From NCBI RefSeq assembly GCF_030730905.1, contig NZ_JAVAMP010000001.1:1-64000 (forward strand): a stretch of 64,000 nt of DNA. The letters run 5' to 3'. Source of the stretch: Chengkuizengella axinellae (GTDB lineage: Bacteria > Bacillota > Bacilli > Paenibacillales > KCTC-33759). Shown piece after piece: positions 43,266 through 52,041 of the stretch. Both the position numbers and the translations under genes were made by a program. The notes beneath the pieces were generated by a model. That model did no database searches. It was given only the letters and a program-made list of their open reading frames with translations, and was not told the DNA's origin. Position 1 is the stretch's first letter. Every line of letters starts with the position of its first letter.

Positions 43266-45347
43266 ATGAGCAGCTTGAATGATCCAAAAAAACGCGAATG
43301 GGCAAAGCGAAGAAACTTTGCTTTTCGATTGAATATATTTTTCTTTGCAGTTTTTATTGTTTTCTCAGTATTAATTGTCAGACTAGCTTTTCTTCAGTTT
43401 GTGGAAGGAAGTGAGTTGAAGGAGTTAAAAAATACAAACTCAGAAGTTGTTAATCCAATTCCTCCGATACGTGGAAACATATATGATGTAAATGGGTATG
43501 CGATTGCCTATTCAACATCCAGTCAATCTCTGTATTACGAACTACCTAATAATCCAGATGAAGATGAAGTCATTGATTTAGCTCATAGATTAGCAGAAGT
43601 TTTTGAGCAGTATGGAGACAAGGAAAAATCAACTAAATCCGCTGCTGAAATCGTAAATGATATGGATGTTGGTTTTGATATTAATAAAGAAGAAAAAACA
43701 ATTTTGAATTACAGTTCAAGTCCTAGAAGATTGAAAACAGATCTTACTAAGGAAGAAATTGCTTATATTTTAGAGCACAAAGAGGAATTTTCTGGGGTCT
43801 ATGTAAGAGAGGAAAGTGTTCGTAAATATAGTGAAGATACAATCGCAGTTCAATTAACAGGTTATTTAAAAAAGTTTAATTCTGCGAGTAATTTAACTGG
43901 ATATTTAGAGGGAAAGTATGGTAACCAAAATATAATAAAAGAATACTTAGATCAGGAATATGTAGGCTTTGATGGTCTAGAATTTATGTATCAGGAAACA
44001 TTACGTGGAAAAAACGGGACGATGACCTATCCAGTTAATGCACTAGGAAGAATAATTGGAGATCCTGTTGTCCAACCTCCTATTAAAGGAAATAACTTAT
44101 ATTTAACCATTGATAAAGATGTACAGCTTGCGACAGAAGAAGGTATTCTTAAACATATTGAAGACTTGAGAACAGATCCTTATTATACTAGTTGGAACAA
44201 AAGCGGAGTGAATGCAACCACAGGTTATGCAGTTGCCATGGAGGTGGATACTGGAAAAGTAATTGCCATGGCTAGTATGCCTGATTACGATCCAAATATT
44301 TGGGAAGGGGGATTGTCTCAAAAAGACTATGAGGAAAACAAGATATATTTTACAAATGGAACAATTTCAACCTCCTATTCGAATTATGAAGATCCTGTTG
44401 AAAGAGGAAAACATCCAAGTTCAATCGTTCCACTAGGATCAACAATTAAACCGCTAACTATTTTAATTGGATTAAATGAAGGGTTAATTACTGCGAATAC
44501 AACATACAGTGACACTGGAATTTTTTATTTCGGGAATGATAATTCATTTATTAGAAATGCACGTTCTAAAGCATTTGGAACCATAAATGCATTTTCAGCA
44601 ATTGAAAATTCATCAAACACTTTCATGTCAGCCATGATAGGTGAGCCGTTATCAAAGCAAGGGCAAGAGGGACTTGATCTTTGGGATTCCTATATGAAAC
44701 AATTTGGATTAGGTGTTTCAACAGAGAGTGGATTACCAAAGGAATTAACCGGAATTATTGAATATACGGATACACAACAAACAGGGAGTATATTATCTTC
44801 CTTAATCTTCTCTTCCTGGGGGCAGGGAGCACGATATACGACCTTACAATTAGGTCAATATGCTACAATGCTTGCGAATAAAGGCAGACGTCTACAGCCA
44901 CAGTTTGTAGACAAAATAACAACCTATGAAGGTGAAACGATAGAAGAGTTTGAACCTAATGTGTTAAATGAAGTTGAATATTCAGACTCTTACTGGGAAC
45001 TAGTTCACAGTGCGATGACACAGGTTAATAAAGCTGGTTTTGAAGACTTTCCATATGTTGTTGCAGCGAAAACAGGGACGTCTCAGCAATCAGTTGCTGG
45101 AAAAACTGTAGAAAATGCAGTGTTTGTTGCGTTTGCACCTGCTGAAGACCCTAAACTAGCGGTTGCGATTGTTGTTCCAGAAGGAGGTTATGGTTCCTTT
45201 GGGGCGGGTCCAATAGCTAGAAAGATATTTGATGCCTATTTTGGTTTCGAGAATGAAAATGATGAAGAAGCTGAAGCCGCTGTTGCTGAAGTTGAGGGTG
45301 AAGAGAATGACAATAATGCAGATGAAGATGAAACTACTGAAAACTAA
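43266..45347 (+). CDS. Class B penicillin-binding protein (transpeptidase)
   Basis: A 693-residue D,D-transpeptidase that cross-links peptidoglycan. N-terminal membrane helix (about 22-43), PBP dimerisation domain with RGNIYDVNG, then the catalytic domain with S392-TIK395, S449-x-N451 and K602-TGT. The acidic C-terminal tail (about 655-693) is low-complexity. It resembles PbpA/PbpH of B. subtilis, which work with the elongation machinery. Last gene of a three-gene unit, with a terminator after it. Confidence 0.93.
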   Translation: MSSLNDPKKREWAKRRNFAFRLNIFFFAVFIVFSVLIVRLAFLQFVEGSELKELKNTNSEVVNPIPPIRGNIYDVNGYAIAYSTSSQSLYYELPNNPDEDEVIDLAHRLAEVFEQYGDKEKSTKSAAEIVNDMDVGFDINKEEKTILNYSSSPRRLKTDLTKEEIAYILEHKEEFSGVYVREESVRKYSEDTIAVQLTGYLKKFNSASNLTGYLEGKYGNQNIIKEYLDQEYVGFDGLEFMYQETLRGKNGTMTYPVNALGRIIGDPVVQPPIKGNNLYLTIDKDVQLATEEGILKHIEDLRTDPYYTSWNKSGVNATTGYAVAMEVDTGKVIAMASMPDYDPNIWEGGLSQKDYEENKIYFTNGTISTSYSNYEDPVERGKHPSSIVPLGSTIKPLTILIGLNEGLITANTTYSDTGIFYFGNDNSFIRNARSKAFGTINAFSAIENSSNTFMSAMIGEPLSKQGQEGLDLWDSYMKQFGLGVSTESGLPKELTGIIEYTDTQQTGSILSSLIFSSWGQGARYTTLQLGQYATMLANKGRRLQPQFVDKITTYEGETIEEFEPNVLNEVEYSDSYWELVHSAMTQVNKAGFEDFPYVVAAKTGTSQQSVAGKTVENAVFVAFAPAEDPKLAVAIVVPEGGYGSFGAGPIARKIFDAYFGFENENDEEAEAAVAEVEGEENDNNADEDETTEN

Positions 45348-45377
45348 AATGTACATTTGATCTGTCAAGTTTAAAAG

Positions 45378-45407
45378 GGCGAAATCATTGCGATTTCGTC
45401 TTTTTTG
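45378..45407 (+). terminator. Terminator after the PBP gene
   Basis: GGCGAAATC pairs with GATTTCGTC around a 5-base loop, followed by six T's. Confidence 0.82.
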
Positions 45408-45608
45408 AAAATAAATGTTGCACAGGTTCAACTTTTTTGTGTATAATAAATTTATTAAATGGGGAATAAAGAATCACATTTCCATTTTTTGTGTATACAA
45501 CTACAATTTTAAATTCAATCATATTTTTTTTAATATAAAGTTTCCCTAAGGCAAAATTTATACCTTGAACAAACATTTACATATTTCATAAAAAGGAGTT
45601 GATTTTAT

Positions 45609-46352
45609 ATGTCTAATGCGATTCATGTGGAAGATTTACACGTATCTTATCACGGGAATATAGCAGTTAAAGACGTTTCTTTTAAACTAGATGCAGGGAA
45701 TTTATTAGGTGTTATAGGACCGAATGGAGCTGGCAAGTCAACGTTGATTAAAGCGATTTTACAGCTGATTCCAAAAGATAATGGGCAAATTATGTTTTAT
45801 GATAAAACGGTAAAAGAAATTCGTAAACAAGTCGCTTATGTACCTCAACGAAATGATATAGATTGGGATTTCCCAATTACCGTATTAGAAACCGTGCTTC
45901 TTGGTACTTATCCTAAAATAGGTATGTTTAAAAGACCTAAAAAAAGTGATAAAGAGTGGGCTTATGAGTGTTTAAAGGAAGTAGGAATGGAGGAGTTTTA
46001 TAAAAGACAAATTGGAGAGCTTTCAGGTGGCCAGCAGCAAAGAGTTTTTCTTGCTAGAGCTTTGGCACAAAAAGCTGAATTGTTTTTCTTAGATGAACCG
46101 TTTGTCGGTGTGGATTTAGGAAGTGAAGAAACAATTATTAACATTCTTAAACAGCTTAGCAGTCAAGGAAAAACAGTGACAGTAGTCCATCATGACTTAA
46201 GTAAAGCAGAAAGCTATTTTAACAAGTTACTGCTAATTAACAGAGAGTTGATTGGATTTGGTTCTGTACATGAAGTTTTTCGCCCTGAAATTATGGAAAA
46301 AGCATATAAGGGTCAGTTTGCTTTTATGAAGGAGATTGGAGTGAGTGTTTAA
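45609..46352 (+). CDS. mntB: Mn/Zn ABC transporter ATP-binding protein
   Basis: A 247-residue ATPase: Walker A GPNGAGKST (37-45), Q-loop, signature LSGGQQQR, Walker B LFFLDEP, and the H-loop HHD. It belongs to the metal ABC family (MntB/ZnuC). AAAAGGAGTTG before ATG. It overlaps the permease gene by one base. Together with the next two genes it forms an MntBCA-type importer; Mn versus Zn cannot be decided here. Confidence 0.92.
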   Translation: MSNAIHVEDLHVSYHGNIAVKDVSFKLDAGNLLGVIGPNGAGKSTLIKAILQLIPKDNGQIMFYDKTVKEIRKQVAYVPQRNDIDWDFPITVLETVLLGTYPKIGMFKRPKKSDKEWAYECLKEVGMEEFYKRQIGELSGGQQQRVFLARALAQKAELFFLDEPFVGVDLGSEETIINILKQLSSQGKTVTVVHHDLSKAESYFNKLLLINRELIGFGSVHEVFRPEIMEKAYKGQFAFMKEIGVSV

Positions 46353-47227
46353 TGTTTGGCGAAATTATAAATTATTTTAACTATGTGATGGAGTATGAAT
46401 ACATGCAAAGGGCATTCCTCACTTCTGTTATCGTAGGAATTATATGTGGTGCCATCGGCTGCTTTATTATTTTGCGGGGTATGGCTCTAATGGGAGATGC
46501 TATTTCACACGCTGTATTACCTGGTGTTGCATTGTCCTATGTGTTAGGTATTAATTTCTTTTTTGGGGCTGTAGTCTCTGGTGTATTAACAACGATTGGA
46601 ATTGGTTACATCAGTCAGAATAGTAGAATCAAAAATGATATAGCCATTGGAATTATGTTTACCTTTGCTTTCTCGATCGGGATTATCTGGGTAACATTGT
46701 TGAAAAGCAGCACGGATTTGTATCATATTTTATTTGGAAATTTATTAGTTGTTAGAACTTCTGAATTATGGGCTACGTTTGGAATCGGAGTGTTTGTTTT
46801 AGTTATGATTTATTTGTTTTATAAAGAGCTTTTAGTAAGTTCATTTGATCCAACGATGTCAGCAGCCTATGGATTACCGAATAAAATGATTCATTACTTA
46901 TTAATGATTTTACTTACGATGGTGACTGTGGCTTCTATACAAACAGTAGGAATTGTTCTTGTTGTAGCGATGTTAATTACACCTGCAGCAACAGCGTATT
47001 TACTTACAGATCGATTGTGGATCATGATTTATTTATCTTCAGGATTCGGTGCACTATCTTCCATCGTGGGACTATTTTTCAGCAACAGATTTGATTTGGA
47101 TTCTGGAGCAACGATTGTACTCACAGCTACTTCAATGTTTATACTTGCATTTATTTTCTCTCCAAAACAAGGAGTGTTATGGAGAAGTATCAAATCGAAA
47201 AGTACCAAATCATTAGCTAGAGGTTAA
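46352..47227 (+). CDS. mntC: Mn/Zn ABC transporter permease
   Basis: A 291-residue ABC-3 family membrane protein with eight or nine helices. LRGMALMGDAISHAVLPGVAL (about 44-64, shown to 20) is the family signature that lines the metal path and touches the ATPase. One base overlap with the ATPase gene shows translational coupling. Only one permease is encoded, so it probably works as a homodimer, unlike the MntCD pair of B. subtilis. Confidence 0.92.
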   Translation: MFGEIINYFNYVMEYEYMQRAFLTSVIVGIICGAIGCFIILRGMALMGDAISHAVLPGVALSYVLGINFFFGAVVSGVLTTIGIGYISQNSRIKNDIAIGIMFTFAFSIGIIWVTLLKSSTDLYHILFGNLLVVRTSELWATFGIGVFVLVMIYLFYKELLVSSFDPTMSAAYGLPNKMIHYLLMILLTMVTVASIQTVGIVLVVAMLITPAATAYLLTDRLWIMIYLSSGFGALSSIVGLFFSNRFDLDSGATIVLTATSMFILAFIFSPKQGVLWRSIKSKSTKSLARG

Positions 47228-47233
47228 TCGTTT

Positions 47234-47294
47234 AAGGCCTCGTAAAAGTAAAACAAAAGTTCATTAGAAGCATGTCTAGCTTTTGCGGGTAAAT
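47234..47294. repeat. Inverted-repeat element, copy 3
   Basis: CTCGTAAAAG (47239-47248) pairs with CTTTTGCGGG (near 47280-47289) allowing G:T pairs. TTAGAAGCATG inside resembles the GAAGCATA motif of other repeats. It lies in the leader of the substrate-binding protein gene and could work as an RNA hairpin there. Confidence 0.45.
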
Positions 47295-47318
47295 TATATA
47301 TACTTAGAGGTGATTTTG

Positions 47319-48257
47319 TTGAAAAAGTTTTTATTCATAAGTTCATTAATTCTGATTATTCTTATGGGGTTAGTTGGATGTAGTTCAGAAGAATCTGAGA
47401 GTGGATCTCAAGGAGATAAGCTACAGGTAGTCACTACGTATTCTATTTTATATGACATAGTTCAAAATGTAGGTGGAGATCAAGTTGAAGTTCACAGTAT
47501 GGTTCCGATTGGTGCCAACCCTCATGAGTTTGACCCACTACCGTCTGATGTAGAAAAAACTACAGATGCCGATGCCGTATTTTATAATGGATTAAATCTA
47601 GAAGGTGGGAATTCTTGGTTTGAAAAATTACTTGAAACAACAGGCAAAGCTGGTGAAGATGCACCAGTCTTCCGATTAAGTGAAGGTGTAGAAGTGAAAT
47701 ATCTTACATCAGAAGGAAAAGAGAATGAGTCTGATCCGCATGCATGGTTAGATGTAAGAAATGGAATTATTTATGCAGAAAATGCTAGGGATGCATTGAA
47801 ACAAGTAGATCCAGAGCATGCAGATATTTACGATGAAAATGCTGCGGCATATATTGCACAGTTAGAAGAGCTTCATCAGCAAGCTGTTGATCGTTTTAGT
47901 GAAATTCCAAAAGAAGAGCGATATTTAGTTACGAGTGAAGGTGCATTTAAATATTTTAGTGCAGCTTATGATTTTGATGCAGGATATATATGGGAAATTA
48001 ATTCAGAGAATCAAGGTACACCTTCACAGGTCAGTTCCATTGTTGATTTAATTCGTGAAAAAGATGTATCTGTATTATTTTTAGAAACAAGTATTGATCC
48101 GAGATCAATGGAGACTGTGTCGAATGAAACAGGAGTTCCGATTTTTGGTAAAGTGTTTACAGATTCTATTGGAAAATCAGGTGAAGATGGAGATACTTAC
48201 ATCAAAATGATGGAATGGAATATTGATATGATTTATAATGGTGTAACTTCTAAGTAA
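47319..48257 (+). CDS. mntA: Metal ABC transporter substrate-binding lipoprotein
   Basis: A 312-residue lipoprotein of cluster A-I (TroA/MntA/ZnuA). Signal peptide with lipobox LVGC (about 20-23). Metal ligands can be seen in GANPHEFDPLP (first His), SDPHAWLD (second His), a Glu near TSEGAF, and an Asp in the C-lobe (ETSIDPRS). There is no long His-rich loop, which slightly favours Mn. TTG at 47319 follows AGAGGTGA. A repeat element separates it from the permease gene by 91 bases. Confidence 0.9.
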   Translation: MKKFLFISSLILIILMGLVGCSSEESESGSQGDKLQVVTTYSILYDIVQNVGGDQVEVHSMVPIGANPHEFDPLPSDVEKTTDADAVFYNGLNLEGGNSWFEKLLETTGKAGEDAPVFRLSEGVEVKYLTSEGKENESDPHAWLDVRNGIIYAENARDALKQVDPEHADIYDENAAAYIAQLEELHQQAVDRFSEIPKEERYLVTSEGAFKYFSAAYDFDAGYIWEINSENQGTPSQVSSIVDLIREKDVSVLFLETSIDPRSMETVSNETGVPIFGKVFTDSIGKSGEDGDTYIKMMEWNIDMIYNGVTSK

Positions 48258-48269
48258 GAAGAGATAAAG

Positions 48270-48307
48270 AAAACCATCTATGTTTGAAATTCATAGATGG
48301 TTTTTTG
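48270..48307 (+). terminator. Terminator of the mnt operon
   Basis: AAACCATCTATG pairs with CATAGATGGTTT around a 9-base loop, followed by T's. Confidence 0.82.
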
Positions 48308-48471
48308 TTTGTTAGTAACCTGTTTCAATAAATGAATACAGTAAGAAGTAAGGAAGGGTGAAATAATTTCACCCTCCTTTTGTCATCTTCAGAGCTATAT
48401 AATGGGAATAAAAGCTAATTTAATGGAAATTTGAAATGCAACTTGACCTGCAAAACACGGGGGTATGTTTG

Positions 48472-48648
48472 ATGAAGCTAAAAAGATCTCTTTTAATTAC
48501 ATTATGTGCATGTGTTTTAGTTGGTGGTGTTACTTTTGTTGGAAGTAATATTTACTTTGATGATAGAAGTGAAGATGTTGATCCTATTAATATCAATAAT
48601 ACTGAAGATTACGAACGTCTTATTGATATCTCAGAAGTGACCGTTTAA
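48472..48648 (+). CDS. Small exported or membrane-anchored peptide
   Basis: A 58-residue peptide: MKLKRS, a hydrophobic segment (7-28, LLITLCACVLVGGVTFVG) and an acidic, Asn-rich C-terminus (32-58). It looks like a signal peptide or membrane anchor with a short outer tail. The ribosome site is GGGGG, 9 bases before ATG. There is no lipobox. Function unknown. A short secreted tail next to a peptide-signalling locus raises the possibility of a signal precursor, but nothing proves it. Confidence 0.5.
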   Translation: MKLKRSLLITLCACVLVGGVTFVGSNIYFDDRSEDVDPININNTEDYERLIDISEVTV

Positions 48649-48680
48649 TCAAATAAATCTTATTAAAAGGAGTAAACAGT

Positions 48681-48791
48681 ATGGAAATATTATTTTTTTT
48701 GTGGATTTTTCTAATTTTATTTTTTATATGTGCAATCATCATAGAAATTAGAATGACGGAGAAAATCAGAAGACGTTCTTTTAACAAATAA
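48681..48791 (+). CDS. 36-residue single-helix membrane peptide
   Basis: A very short reading frame with a strong ribosome site (AAAAGGAG, eight bases before ATG). It has one hydrophobic helix (residues 2-21, ending in CAIII) and a basic tail (RMTEKIRRRSFNK). It starts 32 bases after the previous small gene, so they may be cotranscribed. Size and layout fit a small regulatory membrane peptide or a type I toxin-like peptide. Confidence 0.5.
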   Translation: MEILFFLWIFLILFFICAIIIEIRMTEKIRRRSFNK

Positions 48792-48817
48792 AGATTCATC
48801 ATCAGATGAATTGTTGA

Positions 48818-49438
48818 TTAAATAACGACATGTTTAATTTGTTTAGGTTCATCTACTATATAATCTGGCTCTCCTTGCTCTAGAAGCTCTTTTGCATCGA
48901 AGCCCCATGAAACAGAAATGATTTTTATTTTTGCCTTTTTACATGCTTCAATATCTCTTATTTCATCTCCAATGTAAATGACATTTTCTTTATCTGCATT
49001 AAAGTGGTTTAAATATTTATATATAAGTTTATGTTTTCCGAATAAATTAGTAGAACAAAACACTTTGCTGATATGATTAATATTGTGAATAGACAAGTAT
49101 TCAGTTATGTTCTCCTCTGTGTTTGTTGATATAATCCCAAGCTGGTATCCAAATCTGTGTAATTCTTTTATCATTTCTGGTACACCTTCTACAGTAGGAA
49201 TTTTTAAAATTCTTTGAGTATATTTTTTTCTAACTTCTGTTAGTAGGTGAGGTAGTTTCCACAATGGCACTTTCAGGTATTTACTTCGTTGGGGTATACT
49301 TAACGTGCTTATATATGGAATTTCATTCATTTCAACAATTTTGTATTTATTCTTTTTTGCAAGCTCATTGTAAATGTCTATAGTTAATCTTTTCGATTGT
49401 ACGATAGTTCCATCAAAATCAAAGATAATATGTTTCAA
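48818..49438 (-). CDS. HAD family phosphatase
   Basis: A 206-residue hydrolase. Motif I DFDGTIVQS (7-15), motif II Thr in IISTNTEEN, motif IV GDEIRDIEACKKAK. The helical cap is between 15 and 85. It resembles phosphoglycolate phosphatase-like enzymes (Gph type). TTG at 49438 follows GGAGAGGAG. Substrate unknown. Confidence 0.82.
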   Translation of the reverse strand: MKHIIFDFDGTIVQSKRLTIDIYNELAKKNKYKIVEMNEIPYISTLSIPQRSKYLKVPLWKLPHLLTEVRKKYTQRILKIPTVEGVPEMIKELHRFGYQLGIISTNTEENITEYLSIHNINHISKVFCSTNLFGKHKLIYKYLNHFNADKENVIYIGDEIRDIEACKKAKIKIISVSWGFDAKELLEQGEPDYIVDEPKQIKHVVI

Positions 49439-49764
49439 TTTTTTCTCCTCTCCTTACTTCTTGATATTATTTCCTCGGAAATTTCACTTTAGTTTATATT
49501 CATACTGACGAGATATTATTCTGATATTTTATTTGAAATAGATTATATCACAAAGTTGTGATTCGTCAGTACTTCCTGCACCAGCCTAATTTTCAGTGGG
49601 AGATAAAAAACTCCGACTGAAAGCAAGTTTCTCTTTATCAATTTATGGTATATTGGTATAAGGTGTTAATTATTATATAAAAAAAGTTCCATAAATGTGT
49701 GGAATGGATAATTGACCTCTTAAAATGATGCACTTCATGAAGATAGGGAAGCAGGTGCAGTCTA
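49439..49764. other. Gene-free region with nested inverted repeats
   Basis: No gene. TACTGACGA (49503-49511) and TCGTCAGTA (49563-49571) are exact complements. Just inside the right arm is a 16-bp palindrome, ATCACAAAGTTGTGAT (49547-49562). A dispersed repeat in inverse orientation follows. The ribosome site GAAGCAGGTG precedes the next ATG. The palindrome could be an operator for the signalling genes downstream. Confidence 0.4.
49530..49640 (-). repeat. Dispersed hairpin repeat, copy 3 (inverted)
   Basis: The minus strand reads TGATAAAGAGAAACTTGCTT, TCAGTCGGAGTTTTTTATCT and CCCACTGAAAATTAGG, matching the copies at 7075 and 34477. The core is 49590-49640; weaker similarity continues through AAGTACTGACG. 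Confidence 0.65.
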
Positions 49765-50364
49765 ATGGAGAAAATAAGTATTTTATTAGTAGAAGATAGT
49801 TCTTTTTGGTTGGAGAATATATCTAAAGGGATATTAAATGAAACAGATTTTCATTTAATGGGTACCGCAACAACTAAAGAAGAAGCATTGGTTCTGGCTG
49901 TTGAGTATAATCCAGATATTATCATTTTGGATATAAATTTAACCGATAATAATCTAGATGGGATTGTTATCGCTCAAGAGCTATCAAATAAAAAAGAAGT
50001 AGATTCCAAGATTATTATTCTTTCTGGAATTATGGAAGAATACGTAATATTAGAGTCATTCGCAGCAAATAATGTTGTTAATTATTTATCTAAATATAGT
50101 GCTTTGGAAATTTATCAGGCGATACGTGATGCATACTATGGAACAGCCGGAATTCATTCTGATGTTGCTGAAATTCTAAGAAAAGCATATCGAAAAAATC
50201 GTACAGAGGTAAAACTATCACTTTTAACTCCTGCTGAACGAGAGCTGTATGAATTAAACGAGAGAGGGTTTACCAAAAATGAAATGGCTAATAAGCTGCA
50301 TAAATCATTCGAAACTATTAAATCTCAGTTAAGAAGTATGAGAAATAAAATGAAGAATAGATAA
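49765..50364 (+). CDS. Response regulator with LuxR-type DNA-binding domain
   Basis: A 199-residue NarL/FixJ-like regulator. Receiver domain with acidic E10/D11, phosphorylated D56 (IIILDINL) and K near 110 (NYLSKYSA). C-terminal helix-turn-helix TPAERELYELNERGFTKNEM (about 154-173). The kinase gene follows by 43 bases, so the two form a pair. It heads the Agr-type locus and is the only regulator in it. Confidence 0.88.
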   Translation: MEKISILLVEDSSFWLENISKGILNETDFHLMGTATTKEEALVLAVEYNPDIIILDINLTDNNLDGIVIAQELSNKKEVDSKIIILSGIMEEYVILESFAANNVVNYLSKYSALEIYQAIRDAYYGTAGIHSDVAEILRKAYRKNRTEVKLSLLTPAERELYELNERGFTKNEMANKLHKSFETIKSQLRSMRNKMKNR

Positions 50365-50407
50365 ATGATTGATATTTTCAAATTGAAAGGGAGCGATTTA
50401 TCTGACT

Positions 50408-51784
50408 TTGATCGATTTTTTTGAATTCTCATTTTTTTCATTACTAGAGTACTTTGCTTTATTTTTCCTAATGTTTGCTATTTTCCGAATCCGTGTAATG
50501 AATTATTTACCCCAAACTATAATCACTTCTTTAATTCTTTTATATATATCCATTTCGATGCGTGAAGGTTTTGATTTAGAATTTATAGCTCCTGTTTCTC
50601 AAATGGTTATATTGTGTATATTCATGTGGCAGTTATTTAGGTTAAAGCTCATTCATGCAATTATTATATCGGTAGTAGGATATGTTGTATATGGTTTGTT
50701 GCAAACGATTTTATTTTTGTCGTATAAACCAGATATTTCTTTATTTTCAAATGAAGTATACCTTCTTCAAACTCTAACAGCTTTTATTGCATTTGTTATT
50801 TCATTTATATTGAAAAAGTATAATTTGGGATATTCATTTATTTTAAATGAAAGGGCGAGTAAAGAAGCTTCTACATTGAAAGTGGCTACAACACTCATTT
50901 TTTTATTGGGTTTTATAGTTGTTGGACCTATGTATTACTTTTTATATAATTCGTTAATATTTTTATATGCATTATTCTCTATATTAGTTGTAATTACCCT
51001 TTTTTTCATTGTAACGAAAAAATGGGAACAGGAATTTAAGCAGCAAGTATTAAATAAAACATTAAAAGCTATGGATACAGGAACATCAATCATTAATCAT
51101 ACTATAAAAAATGAAGTTGCCAAGATTAATGTATTAGTGAGTCAATTATCTGAACAAACAAAAGGTAACCTACATAATGAAAATGTAAAAAATACTATAA
51201 ACCAAATATTGAAAAGCACAGAACATATGAATGAAATGACGGTGAGAATAAAAGAAAAAACAGAAGATGTGCAAATCATTATTTCAAAAATAGTGATACC
51301 TGATTTAATTGATGAAGTCATTTCTAGTTTACATACAGTGATAGAGGGAAAGCATATAAAGTTTAATATTATGAAAATGAATGACACTGTTGTTTATGGA
51401 GACCAGATTCATATTAAAGAAGTAATATGTAATATTATTAACAATTCAATTGAGGCTGTAAAAAAAGGTTCAGATCTTCAAATCAATATAGGAGTAAAAG
51501 AAGATAAAAAGTATATACATTTATTCATTAATGACAATGGAACTGGCATTCCAAAACAGATACAAAACAAAGTATTTGATCCATTTTATACTACAAAAAA
51601 ATCATCTAATAATCATGGATTAGGACTAAGTTATGCATTCAATATTATGAAGAAACATGGTGGAGATTTGATTATAAATAGTGAAGTTGATCATGGTACA
51701 GAGGTTGTCATGAGGTTTCTTAAGAAAAATTCTAGTTCTAAAATCAAGGTGGATTTGAAGAAGGATAGGTTTTTTGATACCTGA
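50408..51784 (+). CDS. Membrane sensor histidine kinase of the Agr-type locus
   Basis: A kinase of about 458 residues with six or seven N-terminal membrane helices (up to about 210), typical of peptide- or membrane-sensing kinases. H231 in INHTIKNEVAK is the likely phosphorylated residue; the ATPase domain has NNSIEAVKKG, DNGTGIP and HGLGLSYAFNIMKKHGG. The start is uncertain: TTG 50408 is 14 bases from the ribosome site AAAGGGAG, while an in-frame CTG at 50402 is at the better distance of 8. Partner of the regulator just upstream. Confidence 0.87.
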   Translation: MIDFFEFSFFSLLEYFALFFLMFAIFRIRVMNYLPQTIITSLILLYISISMREGFDLEFIAPVSQMVILCIFMWQLFRLKLIHAIIISVVGYVVYGLLQTILFLSYKPDISLFSNEVYLLQTLTAFIAFVISFILKKYNLGYSFILNERASKEASTLKVATTLIFLLGFIVVGPMYYFLYNSLIFLYALFSILVVITLFFIVTKKWEQEFKQQVLNKTLKAMDTGTSIINHTIKNEVAKINVLVSQLSEQTKGNLHNENVKNTINQILKSTEHMNEMTVRIKEKTEDVQIIISKIVIPDLIDEVISSLHTVIEGKHIKFNIMKMNDTVVYGDQIHIKEVICNIINNSIEAVKKGSDLQINIGVKEDKKYIHLFINDNGTGIPKQIQNKVFDPFYTTKKSSNNHGLGLSYAFNIMKKHGGDLIINSEVDHGTEVVMRFLKKNSSSKIKVDLKKDRFFDT

Positions 51785-51818
51785 TATTTTTCTGAAATAC
51801 ATAGGAATGTGTGATGTA

Positions 51819-51857
51819 AAAAAACACTATTACATTGATTAAATAGTGTTTTTTTAG
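51819..51857 (+). terminator. Terminator after the kinase gene
   Basis: AAAACACTAT pairs with ATAGTGTTTT around a 12-base loop, followed by T's. Confidence 0.8.
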
Positions 51858-52041
51858 TTACATTTTTTACACTGATAAATATTATCCGCAAGTTTTTTTC
51901 TTGATTTTTTTAGCAAAAAGTACTAAAAATATCAACTTACATACATTATTGAAAATATATTACCTATGTTTTATTCTAAAAATATTGTAGAATTAACTCA
52001 GGTTTTGAAAAATATGAAACTAATTCACAGATGAGGAAAAA

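Noticed and set aside
45385-45576. 63-codon minus-strand frame before the mnt operon
   Set aside because: It overlaps the PBP terminator, has only a weak ribosome site and no recognisable features; kept out, though a small gene cannot be excluded.
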